In this document: positions 37,882 to 46,531 of the stretch, one piece after another | Position numbering within the stretch: the first letter of the stretch is position 1 | How the letters are laid out: every line of letters starts with the position of its first letter | Source of the DNA: Desulfonema magnum | GTDB lineage: Bacteria > Desulfobacterota > Desulfobacteria > Desulfobacterales > 4be13 | NCBI RefSeq assembly: GCF_017377395.1 | Contig: NZ_CP061800.1 | Coordinates: 5,105,633-5,169,632, forward strand | Length of the DNA: 64,000 nucleotides | Reading direction: 5' to 3' | The notes under the pieces: generated by a model | Told to the model about the DNA's origin: nothing | The model's input: only the letters and a program-made list of their open reading frames with translations | The model's database searches: none | Position numbers and translations under genes: made by a program

Positions 37882-38469
37882 TCAGTTTTGAAAAAATTTT
37901 TTACTATCAGAATATTCTGATTCCTGGTTCTTAAATTTTAATCCACAGATTATCCGGATCAGAATAACAGACAACGCCAATGGCAGCCAAATCCATAGCA
38001 ATTCGCTCGTGATAACATTTAAGCCGCGTCTGCTGAGAAATGCCGTGACACTCAGCGGTGACACTTTAATCGGTGTCCAGGGGAAAAAATAGCGTGTGTT
38101 ATCAAAGGGTGAAAACAATGCAACGCCTAAACCGCCGTTTGTAAATACATCCAGTATCCCATGGCTTGCCGTTACAAAGAAAAAGTAAAGCACATATCGG
38201 CACCAGCATTTTGAAAAAATTTTTTTCTGTCGGAAAAAGATCGTGACAATGAAAAGACTGAATAACAAAGCAAAAAACGGCGAGTGAAAAAAGCCTCTGT
38301 GACCCAAGAAATGACTGTATGGGATATGAAAATAAAAACCAATGACATCTGCATCAGGAAACACAGCGCAAAACACGGAGAGAAACCAGAAAGATTTAGG
38401 TGTTTTCTTCTTTGCAAATGTTTTCCCCATGGCAATACCGACAATTGAATGAGTAATGAATGAGGGCAA
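37882..38469 (-). CDS. Membrane-bound metal-dependent hydrolase, YdjM/DUF457 type
   Basis: A 195-residue integral membrane protein with about four to five helices. Metal-ligand motifs of the DUF457/YdjM family are visible: an initial THSIVG, PDADVIG, HRGFFHSP and SHGILDVFTNGG, then FSPFDNTRYFFPWTPI. The biological substrate is unknown (some relatives respond to DNA damage). It is convergent with cheD (67-base gap) and divergent from the GNAT gene (33 bases). Confidence 0.85.
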   Translation of the reverse strand: MPSFITHSIVGIAMGKTFAKKKTPKSFWFLSVFCAVFPDADVIGFYFHIPYSHFLGHRGFFHSPFFALLFSLFIVTIFFRQKKIFSKCWCRYVLYFFFVTASHGILDVFTNGGLGVALFSPFDNTRYFFPWTPIKVSPLSVTAFLSRRGLNVITSELLWIWLPLALSVILIRIICGLKFKNQESEYSDSKKFFQN

Positions 38470-38502
38470 ATCAGCCTCCTAAAATAACGGAGCAAAAATA
38501 AT

Positions 38503-38958
38503 ATGATTAGAAAAGCAAGCATAAAAGACATAAAAGCCATTCACGAACTTCTCCAGGAATACGGTAACAAAGGAGAACTTCTCCCCCGACCCTTAAGCAA
38601 GCTCTATGATCACGTAAGGGATTTTTCAGTCTGTGTTGAAGATGACAAGGTTGTGGGCTGCTGCGCCTTACAGTTCTGCTGGGAAGACCTTGCTGAAATA
38701 CGCTCGCTGGCAGTAGATTCGGATTATTCAGGGAGAAGAATCGGAACAAAACTTACAGAAGCGGCCATTTCCGATGCAATCTCCTTCAATATAAATAAAA
38801 TCTTCACACTGACCTACCGCCCCGGATTTTTTGAGAGGTTCGGTTTTATGGAAATTGACAGGTCCGAGCTTCCCCTGAAAATATGGGCGGATTGCATACT
38901 TTGTGTAAAATTCCCGGACTGTGACGAAACCGCAATGATGAAGATCATTAACCATTAA
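38503..38958 (+). CDS. GNAT acetyltransferase, short N-acetylglutamate synthase-like
   Basis: A 151-residue GNAT-fold protein. The acetyl-CoA pyrophosphate loop appears in DSDYSGRRIGTKL; the strand EIRSLAV precedes it. The C-terminus, YRPGFFERFGFMEIDRSELP with ADCILCVKFPDCDETAM, resembles the acetyltransferase end of N-acetylglutamate synthase (ArgA-type short forms), so it may make N-acetylglutamate for arginine synthesis. No arg genes are adjacent to confirm. Confidence 0.78.
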   Translation: MIRKASIKDIKAIHELLQEYGNKGELLPRPLSKLYDHVRDFSVCVEDDKVVGCCALQFCWEDLAEIRSLAVDSDYSGRRIGTKLTEAAISDAISFNINKIFTLTYRPGFFERFGFMEIDRSELPLKIWADCILCVKFPDCDETAMMKIINH

Positions 38959-39008
38959 GTGAGTGATCAATTGTAAAACCTGCCTTTGCTACAAGGATTT
39001 TACATAAG

Positions 39009-39115
39009 AAACGCTCATAAAAAAGCCGGGTTTTTCACCCCCGGTCATGAAAATATATGGTGAAAAAAGACAAAAAAAACCGGCTTTTCCAAATGTATTT
39101 TCCTGGTAAAGGATT
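39009..39115. repeat. Palindromic CCCGGGTTTT-type element, diverged copy 3
   Basis: AAAAAGCCGGGTTTTTCACC with TCATGAAAATATATGG and AAATGTATTTTCCTGGTAAAG follows the same order as copy 1 at 4312-4397. It is flanked by CTACAAGGATTTTACATAAG and CTTATACAAAATCCTTGTAG, an inverted pair of the 35.5-kb family, so one element appears to be nested inside another. Confidence 0.7.
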
Positions 39116-39204
39116 TATAATCAATTTGTTATAATCCGCTTCTTATACAAAATCCTTGTAGCGAAACCTCTCTTCTTACACCGAATCCCTGTGCAAAAAT
39201 TGCT

Positions 39205-40809
39205 TCAGCTATCCTCCAGCACGTCCCGAATGGTCCTCGCGAGATCATTCAGCTCAAGGGGTTTTATTAACAACTTCCGAATCCCTATGGTCTCCGCTTT
39301 CTCTTTTGTTATATGTTCACTATATCCGGTACAAAGTATAACCGGAATATCCGGCCGGATTTTCATAATTTCTCCGGCTAATTTTTCACCGGTCATATTC
39401 GGCATGGTCAGATCAGTAATCACTATATCAAACCTGTGAGGATTTTTACGAAAAAAATTCAGCGAATCCACAGAATTTGTTCTGCTTTCAACCTGATACC
39501 CCAGATGCTCCAGTGCTTTTTTCCCCATATATGCCAGCACATTATCGTCATCAACAAAAAGGATGGATTCATTGCCCCGGGAAAGTCTGTCATCTGACCG
39601 GGGTTTTGAAATCTCCTCTGCCTCCTCTGCCCTTGGAAAATATACATCAAAAACAGTTCCTTTTCCCGGGTTGCTTGTAACAGTGACAGCACCTTCGTGG
39701 CTCTTTACAATACCATGCACCACAGCCAGCCCCAGCCCTGTGCCTTCTCCCTGCTCCTTGGTGGTAAAGTAAGGATCAAATACCCGCTCTGTCATATCAG
39801 GCAATATGCCATAACCCGTGTCTTTCACACTGAGTTTAAGGTATTTACCGGGTGTTAAATCAGGATGCTGAACTGTCTCATGGTCATTTAACTGTGTATT
39901 TGCCAGACAGATTTCCAATACTCCGCCTTTTTCTTCCATTGCATGGGCCGCATTCGTACAAAGATTCATTAATACTTGGTGGATTTGGGTGGGATCCGCT
40001 TCAACCGTTCCTGTGTCAGATTCTATGTGTTCACGAATATCTATGGTGGAAGGTATCACCGCCCTCAGCATTTTGAGGTCTTCCTTTATAACAGAGCTGA
40101 TTCGAACCGGTTTTTTTTCCTGTTCTGTCCGGCGGCTGAACATGAGAATCTGATATACCAAATCCTTGGCGCGATAGCTTGCATTCAGAATCTGATCAAG
40201 ATAGTGTCGGAAAGGGCTGTCTCCGGGCAGTTTGTAAATTGTCAGCTGTGCATACCCGATAATGGCTCCGAGGGTGTTATTGAAATCATGAGCAATACCG
40301 CCGGCAAGGGTTCCGATGGCTTCCATTTTTTGCGCCTGGCGCAATTGTTTGTTGGCTTCTTCCAGTTCCCGGGTTCTCTGACGAACGATTTCTTCCAGAT
40401 GCTCTTTATAGTATCGGGTTTCCCGGATCAGAGCGGCTTTTTCCAGGGCATTTTTCACCGCAAATTCAAGAACAGCCATATCCTCAATGGGTTTGGTGAG
40501 ATAATTCCACGCCCCTGAGCGAAGGGCCTCAACAGCATCCTGCAAAACGCCGGTTCCGGAAACAACGATAACAGGGGTTTCCGGTGACTCATTCACCACC
40601 GTGGATAAAACTTCAAGTCCCTCAACCTCCGGCATTCTCAAATCCACAAGAATGAGATCAGGGGTTTTCTCTCGAAACAACTTCAGCCCGATTTTTCCAT
40701 TTTCAGCCTTTATAACTGTGTATCCGGAATCTTCCAAAAAATCTCCGATTGTCATACGAATCATTTCTTCGTCATCAATGCAAAGTATTGTTGCTTTTTC
40801 CTTGTTCAT
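39205..40809 (-). CDS. Hybrid histidine kinase (REC-HisKA-HATPase-REC)
   Basis: A 534-residue soluble kinase. The N-terminal receiver (about 1-125) has its phospho-Asp in LILVDLRMPE. A coiled-coil linker leads to HisKA with His174 in GGIAHDFNNTLGAIIGYAQL, then the ATPase with NLCTNAAHAM, KDTGYGI and EGTGLGLAVV. A C-terminal receiver (about 415-534) has Asp466 in IVITDLTMPN. With receivers at both ends and no sensor of its own it probably integrates a signal from another kinase. AAGGAGC precedes the ATG. The next gene on the same strand is a single-receiver protein. Confidence 0.92.
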   Translation of the reverse strand: MNKEKATILCIDDEEMIRMTIGDFLEDSGYTVIKAENGKIGLKLFREKTPDLILVDLRMPEVEGLEVLSTVVNESPETPVIVVSGTGVLQDAVEALRSGAWNYLTKPIEDMAVLEFAVKNALEKAALIRETRYYKEHLEEIVRQRTRELEEANKQLRQAQKMEAIGTLAGGIAHDFNNTLGAIIGYAQLTIYKLPGDSPFRHYLDQILNASYRAKDLVYQILMFSRRTEQEKKPVRISSVIKEDLKMLRAVIPSTIDIREHIESDTGTVEADPTQIHQVLMNLCTNAAHAMEEKGGVLEICLANTQLNDHETVQHPDLTPGKYLKLSVKDTGYGILPDMTERVFDPYFTTKEQGEGTGLGLAVVHGIVKSHEGAVTVTSNPGKGTVFDVYFPRAEEAEEISKPRSDDRLSRGNESILFVDDDNVLAYMGKKALEHLGYQVESRTNSVDSLNFFRKNPHRFDIVITDLTMPNMTGEKLAGEIMKIRPDIPVILCTGYSEHITKEKAETIGIRKLLIKPLELNDLARTIRDVLEDS

Positions 40810-41023
40810 AGTCGCTCCTTAGGAATTGAAGGCTGAGGAATCAGAATTAAAAATCAGCAAATCGAAAACTTAAGTTCGATCATAATTTTTCTGTAAGGGA
40901 AGGATTCCAAATGATAACAGAAATTTTCAATCTGTTAAAAATTGAAACATTTTAAGCAGATCGGAAATTCATGAATTGCTCATGATCCAATGATAACGAG
41001 TGAATTTTTCGATGTGCTGATTT

Positions 41024-41407
41024 TTATTTTTTTGTTTGCAATTTTCTGATTGCCCGGGTTAATATCTCCATATCCGACAGAGGCTTTAATAAAACTTGTT
41101 CCTTTGTTATTCCCATGTCTCTGAATTCTTTGGGAAGGGTATAGAAAGCCGAGCCTGTATGAATGATAAAGTTCAGAAGCGGTTGTATTTTGTTTGCCTC
41201 TTTGATGAAGGTATTTCCATCCATCCCGGGTAACCGCATATCCACAACGACGATCTCAAATTTATACTCGCCCAAAAGCTCCATCCCCAGTTCTCCGCTA
41301 TCGGCTGATTTCACTTCAAAACCGTCATCTTCGAGGAAATCTTCCAGGTTGATACGGACCATTTCCTCGTCTTCTATGATAAGTACTTTGATTGGCTGTT
41401 CATTCAT
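41024..41407 (-). CDS. Single-domain response regulator (CheY-like)
   Basis: 127 residues, just a receiver domain: DEEMVR acidic region, phospho-Asp56 in VVVDMRLPGMDG, and KPLSDMEI near the end. It lacks an output domain and may act as a phosphorelay intermediate with the hybrid kinase encoded 215 bases downstream on the same strand. GGAGTGAAAT precedes the ATG. Confidence 0.9.
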   Translation of the reverse strand: MNEQPIKVLIIEDEEMVRINLEDFLEDDGFEVKSADSGELGMELLGEYKFEIVVVDMRLPGMDGNTFIKEANKIQPLLNFIIHTGSAFYTLPKEFRDMGITKEQVLLKPLSDMEILTRAIRKLQTKK

Positions 41408-42382
41408 ATTTCACTCCAGTTTTTTAAGGTCGCCAGTCAAACTTATTTTGTGTCGGGGGGTATTGTCAAATAAATTTATTGATATCTTGTCATCAGAATG
41501 TCTCAGAATTACAAAAAAATGTCTTTTTAAACTGATGATCAGATTTTCTGAACTGATTTTGACAAAAGCTTGTCATTCCTTATTTCGCAGGCTTTCGGCG
41601 TGAGTTCGGACTTCGGCGAGTTCAGTCAGGTCGTCGAACAGAATGTCAGAAAAAAAACGCCATGACCGAGTTTAAATAAATTTAGTAAATCGAAAAAGTT
41701 TTCAGGACCCCGCGGGGCAGACAGACGGGGAAGAAACCCTGCTTTTTCCGGCGGGGGACAGTTCGGGAACCCCCCCGGGTTTCTCCGCTGTCCCGCGCAC
41801 AGCCCGGAAACTTTTCGATCTGCTGTTGCCGGATGCATATGGGTTGAGAACTTCGTCCGGCAACAACCCCCGTCCTGCAAATAGCAAATGAGCAACTCCG
41901 ATGTCATGCTTACAACCTTCCGAGAATAAAATAAATTTATTAAAGCATATAAAAATCTGATATAAAAAAGCACTTGATACAATGAATTTTTTATGTTTAA
42001 ATAATATGTATCATTTTATAAAACTGATGATAATGAGTATTATTCAAAAATTTGAAGAGGTTTCAAAATGCCACAGGTCTGATGATGCCTCTTAAAATCA
42101 GTTTGATGAGTTGGGTAAGTACTTATATAAAAATTTTTCGGTATTTTTTCCGGAGTGCTGAAATGAAATTTCAGCACTCCGGAAAAAAATGGCAACAAAT
42201 CAGTCCCAAGCACTTCTTTAATTTCAAAATATCCTGAAAGCCCTCGGTAAGAAAGCTCTTCCCCTGCTGTTCAGATGACGCTCATCATAAGTGTCATGGA
42301 GGCCTCCGGAACCTTAAAGGGGCTAAAGAAATAAAGATATCTGAGGTCTCTGAAACTTCGGAGGTCTCCATGAGGCTACAAA
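41408..42382. other. Gene-free gap with several repeats
   Basis: A repeat with GGCGTGAGTTCGGACTTC (41540-41652) recurs at about 56175-56285 after trpC. A GC-rich segment at 41690-41880 resembles 11862-12060. At 42151-42188 is a perfect palindrome with TCCGGAGTGCTGAAATG / CATTTCAGCACTCCGG form, sharing its terminal 10-mer with the arrays at 44.5 and 51.0 kb. An inverted pair TCATGGAGGCCTCCGGA / TTCGGAGGTCTCCATGA (42296-42371) stands right before the next gene. No coding region is supported. Confidence 0.65.
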
Positions 42383-43297
42383 ATGTCATATGGTGAATTT
42401 ACACTGAAAGAAATAAAAAGCAAGTTTGGTATCCGAATAAAAGGAGAGGATTCTCTGTTTTCAGAGGTACAAAAAAGTAATCTTTCCGATTTCTTATCCG
42501 AAGCCCTGGAAACCGGTGTCCCTCTTGCCCGCGGAATTGGGACAGATAAGGCAAGGTCTGAGTTTATTATTGCGCCTGTTCTGGCAGAAGTCAGAAAAAT
42601 GTTAAAAAATAAAATCAGTCTGTTCTCAGGTATCAATTTCAACGTCAACCAGAGGCGGGGCCTGTCCGGTCTGTGTGATTTTATTCTCACTCCCTGCGAA
42701 CAACAATTGGAATTAACCATGCCTGTCCTTACGGTGGTGGCAGCAAAAAATGAAAACATAAATGCCGGTATTCCTCAATGTATGGCTGAAATGATAGGGT
42801 CCAGGATATTTAATGCAAGGGAAGGGAACGGCATTAAATATGTTTTCGGATGTGTTACAACAGGCACTGTCTGGAAATTTTTGAAATATAATAAGGGAAC
42901 GATCTTTGTGGATATTGATGATTATTATATTCGGGAAGTCAATAAGATATTGGGCATTTTTTTAGAAATAATGTCGCTTTTTATTTTTCGCCTGACAGTT
43001 TTTCCATGTTCCGTCACCTCAAAAGGGCTGCTTTATAATTCTCAACAATTGGAGAGAATTATAAACGCAGGCGAGAAATCAGGGAGAATTTTACAGAAAA
43101 CGGCTGCTGCTAATTCTCAAAAAACACACAGAACTTATGCACCTGCCGAGAATTCTCAGAAATCAGATGAGAACGGGGCTGCTCTCCCCCATTCTCAGAA
43201 AACAGACAAGGCAGAGCGCGTTGCCCGTGATTCTCAGCAGACAGATGTAAAAAAAATTGTTGTCGGTAACCAGGCAAACAAAAACACACCCGACTGA
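42383..43297 (+). CDS. Hypothetical protein, PD-(D/E)XK nuclease-like core with repetitive tail
   Basis: 304 residues, not a named protein. Residues about 90-145 read RGLSGLCDFILTP then MPVLTVVAAKNENINAGIPQCMAEMIG, which resembles the PD-(D/E)XK nuclease core (Asp in CDFIL, Lys in AAKN, following Gln helix), but the usual Glu/Asp before the Lys is Ala, so catalysis is doubtful. From about residue 225 the tail is low complexity, with four NSQ/HSQ-K/Q-T/S units spaced 15-25 residues. A cytoplasmic protein; no signal peptide. Context (repeats and an inverted repeat upstream) gives no function. Confidence 0.55.
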   Translation: MSYGEFTLKEIKSKFGIRIKGEDSLFSEVQKSNLSDFLSEALETGVPLARGIGTDKARSEFIIAPVLAEVRKMLKNKISLFSGINFNVNQRRGLSGLCDFILTPCEQQLELTMPVLTVVAAKNENINAGIPQCMAEMIGSRIFNAREGNGIKYVFGCVTTGTVWKFLKYNKGTIFVDIDDYYIREVNKILGIFLEIMSLFIFRLTVFPCSVTSKGLLYNSQQLERIINAGEKSGRILQKTAAANSQKTHRTYAPAENSQKSDENGAALPHSQKTDKAERVARDSQQTDVKKIVVGNQANKNTPD

Positions 43298-43474
43298 ATG
43301 AGAAAATTACTATTCGGACTTATGTTTTTTTGTACAGACCTCGCCGAAGTTCCTGAGACTTGGGAACGCTTCAAATACCGAGAAACTTTGTCCGGGTACC
43401 AAATCACAGTTTGAATACTTAGTCATTTTCCAGTGTTTTTGAAACGCTGAAATCAATACTTATCAGGAGATTAT

Positions 43475-44494
43475 ATGAAGAAAGTCAAAGTTGAAGACGC
43501 AGTGGGGATGGTGCTGGCTCATGATCTGACACGCATTGTGCCCGGAGAGTTCAAAGGTCCGGGATTTAAAAAAGGACACGTGGTGAGAAAGGAAGATATT
43601 CCGGAACTGATGAAAATGGGGAAGAATCACATTTTTATTCTGGATCTTTCAGATACTCACCTTCACGAAAATGACGCGGCCTTACGAATTGCAGAGGCCA
43701 TGTGCGGTGAAAATATTCGGTGGACCGAACCCAGTGAAGGAAAGTCGGCCATGATCAGCAATGCAAACGGTCTTCTTAAGATCAATACCCACGATCTTCT
43801 CAGGGTCAACAAGATGGACAACATCATTGTTTCCACGCTGAAAAATAACTTTCCCTGCCAAAAAGACCAGACCGTCGCAGCCACCCGGATCATTCCTTTA
43901 ACCATTGAGCGGGAGAAAATTGAAAACCTGGAATCCATGACCCGGGAAACAGGTCCCATCATTCGCATATTGCCCTACAGAACCATGAAGGTGGGCGCGA
44001 TCATTACGGGCACTGAAGTTTACAAGGGACTGATTAAAGACGAATTTGATGAATTTGTGGGCTACAAAGTCAGAGAATACGGGTCTGAACTGCTGAAAAA
44101 GATACTGGTTCCGGATGATATCGAGGCCATTTCAGAAGCGATCCGGGAACTCAGAGATTTGGGATGTGATGTGATTCTCACCACTGGCGGGCTTTCTGTT
44201 GATCCGGATGATGTAACCCGGCTGGGGGTTCAACAGTCCGGGGCGGACATCATTGTTTATGGTTCCCCCATTCTTCCGGGAGCCATGTTTCTGTATGCTC
44301 TTCTTGACGGGATGCCTATTGTGGGCCTTCCGGCCTGTGTTTATTATCACCACATAACGATTTTTGATTTGGTGTTCCCGCGGGTTTTGGCGGGAGATGA
44401 AATCACACGGGACAAAATCGCCGAGCTGGGGCATGGCGGCATGTGTATGAATTGCGATGTCTGTCGCTACCCTGTCTGCCCATTTGGAAAATAA
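43475..44494 (+). CDS. Molybdopterin-binding (MoCF/MoeA-CinA-like) domain protein with C-terminal Cys cluster
   Basis: 339 residues. The C-terminal half contains a MoCF_biosynth-type domain: VGAIITGTEVYKGL, the substrate loop VILTTGGLSVDPDDVT, and LPGAMFLYALLDGMPIVGLP. The final 20 residues carry four cysteines (CMNCDVCRYPVC, spacing 2, 2, 4), suggesting metal or cluster binding. The N-terminal half has the MoeA-like VEDAVGMVLAHDLTRI start. A role in molybdenum-cofactor handling is inferred; it is not one of the standard MoeA/MogA lengths. CAGGAG precedes the start. It ends just before the repeat array. Confidence 0.75.
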   Translation: MKKVKVEDAVGMVLAHDLTRIVPGEFKGPGFKKGHVVRKEDIPELMKMGKNHIFILDLSDTHLHENDAALRIAEAMCGENIRWTEPSEGKSAMISNANGLLKINTHDLLRVNKMDNIIVSTLKNNFPCQKDQTVAATRIIPLTIEREKIENLESMTRETGPIIRILPYRTMKVGAIITGTEVYKGLIKDEFDEFVGYKVREYGSELLKKILVPDDIEAISEAIRELRDLGCDVILTTGGLSVDPDDVTRLGVQQSGADIIVYGSPILPGAMFLYALLDGMPIVGLPACVYYHHITIFDLVFPRVLAGDEITRDKIAELGHGGMCMNCDVCRYPVCPFGK

Positions 44495-46036
44495 CCCCCC
44501 TTCGACAAGCTCCGATACTGTTGACCTGAGAGCGGGCGAATTTCTCCGGAGTGCGAAAATGATTTTTCGCAATTGCAAAAATAAAATTTTTGCACTCCGG
44601 ATAGGTGAGTCTGTCCGCCGCTCGCTGAGAATGCTTTTTCGCATTTTTTCTCCGGAGTGCGAAAATGATTTTTCGCAATTGCAAAAATAAAATTTTTGCA
44701 CTCCGGATAGTTGAGCCTGTCATCCGCTCGTTGAGCCTGTCATCCGCTCGTTGAGCCTGTCATCCGCTCGTTGAGCCTGTCGAAACGAGCATTCCCCTCT
44801 TCGACAGGCTCCGATACTGTTGACCTGAGAGCGGGCGGATTTCTCCGGAGTGCGAAAATGATTTTTCGCAATTGCAAAAATAAAATTTTTGCACTCCGGA
44901 TAGGTGAGTCTGTCCGCCGCTCGCTGAGAATGCTTTTTCGCATTTTTTCTCCGGAGTGCGAAAAATGATTTTTCGCAATTGCAAAAATGAAATTTTTGCA
45001 CTCCGGATAGGTGAGCCTGTCAGCTGCTCGGTGAGAATGCTTTTTCGCATTTTTTCTCCGGAGTGCGAAAATGATTTTTCGCAATTGCAAAAATAAAATT
45101 TTTGCACTCCGGATAGGTGAGTCTGTCCGCCGCTCGCTGAGAATGCTTTTTCGCATTTTTTCTCCGGAGTGCGAAAAATGATTTTTCGCAATTGCAAAAA
45201 TGAAATTTTTGCACTCCGGATAGGTGAACCTGTCCGCCGCTCGGTGAGAATGCTTTTTCGCATTTTTTCTCCGGAGTGCGAAAATGATTTTTCGCAATTG
45301 CAAAAATAAAATTTTTGCACTCCGGATAGTTGAGCCTGTCATCCGCTCGTTGAGCCTGTCGAAACGAGCATTCCCCTCTTCGACAGGCTCCGATACTGTT
45401 GACCTGAGAGCGGACGAATTTCTCCGGAGTGCGAAAATGATTTTTCGCAATTGCAAAAATGAAATTTTTGCACTCCGGATAGGTGAGTCTGTCCGCCGCT
45501 CGCTGAGAATGCTTTTTCGCATTTTTTCTCCGGAGTGCGAAAATGATTTTTCGCAATTGCAAAAATAAAATTTTTGCACTCCGGATAGGTGAGCCTGTCA
45601 GCCGCTCGCTGAGAATGCTTTTTCGCATTTTTTCTCCGGAGTGCGAAAAATGCTTTTTCGCAATTGCAAAAATGAAATTTTTGCACTCCGGATAGGTGAG
45701 TCTGTCCGCCGCTCGCTGAGAATGCTTTTTCGCATTTTTTCTCCGGAGTGCGAAAATGATTTTTCGCAATTGCAAAAATAAAATTTTTGCACTCCGGATA
45801 GGTGAGTCTGTCCGCCGCTCGCTGAGAATGCTTTTTCGCATTTTTTCTCCGGAGTGCGAAAAATGCTTTTTCGCAATTGCAAAAATAAAATTTTTGCACT
45901 CCGGATAGGTGAGCCTGTCCGCCGCTCGCTGAGAATGCTTTTTCGCATTTTTTCTCCGGAGTGCGAAAAATGCTTTTTCGCAATTGCAAAAATGAAATTT
46001 TTGCACTCCGGATAGGTGAGCCTGTCGAAACGAGCT
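44495..46036. repeat. Array of 13 nested-palindrome repeats (about 57 bp cores)
   Basis: Cores of 57-58 bp begin at 44545, 44651, 44844, 44950, 45057, 45163, 45270, 45423, 45529, 45635, 45742, 45848 and 45955. Each starts TCCGGAGTGC and ends GCACTCCGGA (outer stem), with two inner palindromes, GCGAAAA(A)TGATTTTTCGC and GCAAAAATAAAATTTTTGC, around a central AATT: a cloverleaf-like fold. Most cores are spaced 106-107 bp, with linkers of CTCGCTGAGAATGCTTTTTC type; larger duplicated segments carry GATACTGTTGACCTGAGAGC and a 20-bp TTGAGCCTGTCATCCGCTCG tandem. No protein is encoded, although the repeats stay open in several frames. Confidence 0.92.
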
Positions 46037-46531
46037 TCACTTGGAATCAATTTTTTGACGGGCATAAGCAATCAGCCCGCCCGCGTCAATCAGTTCGCGA
46101 ATGAAATCCGGATAAGGGGCTGCTGAAAAGACTTTGTTTTTGGTAATGTTTTCGATTTTGCCGGAAGTAAGATCAATCTCCAGCACATCGCCGCTTTCAG
46201 TTCCTTCAACCGCGTCAGGACACTCCAACAGGGGGAGGGCGATATTGATGGCGTTGCGGAAAAAAATCCGGGCAAAACTTTTCGCTATAATGCAGGAAAC
46301 CCCCGCCCCTCTGATGGACCACGGGGCCTGTTCCCGGGATGATCCGCAGCCAAAATTGGTGGTTGCCATTAAAACATCACCGGTCCTGACTTTTTTCACA
46401 AACCCGTCGTCCAAATTTTCCAGACAATGCGCGCCCAGTTCTTCAGGGGTGGGCAGATTGGCATATTTCGCGGGAATGATGACATCCGTGTCAATATTCG
46501 CGCCGTATTTATGTACGGTTCCTCTGATCAT
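46037..46531 (-). CDS. Aconitase-family small subunit (LeuD-like; putative dimethylmaleate hydratase small subunit)
   Basis: 164-residue swivel-domain subunit partnering with the large subunit encoded just upstream (4-base overlap, ATGA). Family features: GANIDTDVIIPAKYANLPTP, FGCGSSREQAPW (substrate-contacting Ser-Arg) and AKSFARIFFRNAINIALP. The substrate-specificity loop here is KYANLPTP, unlike YLRT of isopropylmalate isomerase. With the isomerase and lyase genes upstream, dimethylmaleate hydratase (DmdB-like) fits better than leucine synthesis. Alternative: isopropylmalate or homoaconitate-type hydratase. Confidence 0.75.
   Translation of the reverse strand: MIRGTVHKYGANIDTDVIIPAKYANLPTPEELGAHCLENLDDGFVKKVRTGDVLMATTNFGCGSSREQAPWSIRGAGVSCIIAKSFARIFFRNAINIALPLLECPDAVEGTESGDVLEIDLTSGKIENITKNKVFSAAPYPDFIRELIDAGGLIAYARQKIDSK

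Noticed and set aside
44740..46006. Long minus-strand frames (up to 328 codons) in the 44.5-kb array
   Set aside because: They are simply open through repeated palindromes in two or three frames at once, with no ribosome site and identical peptide units.
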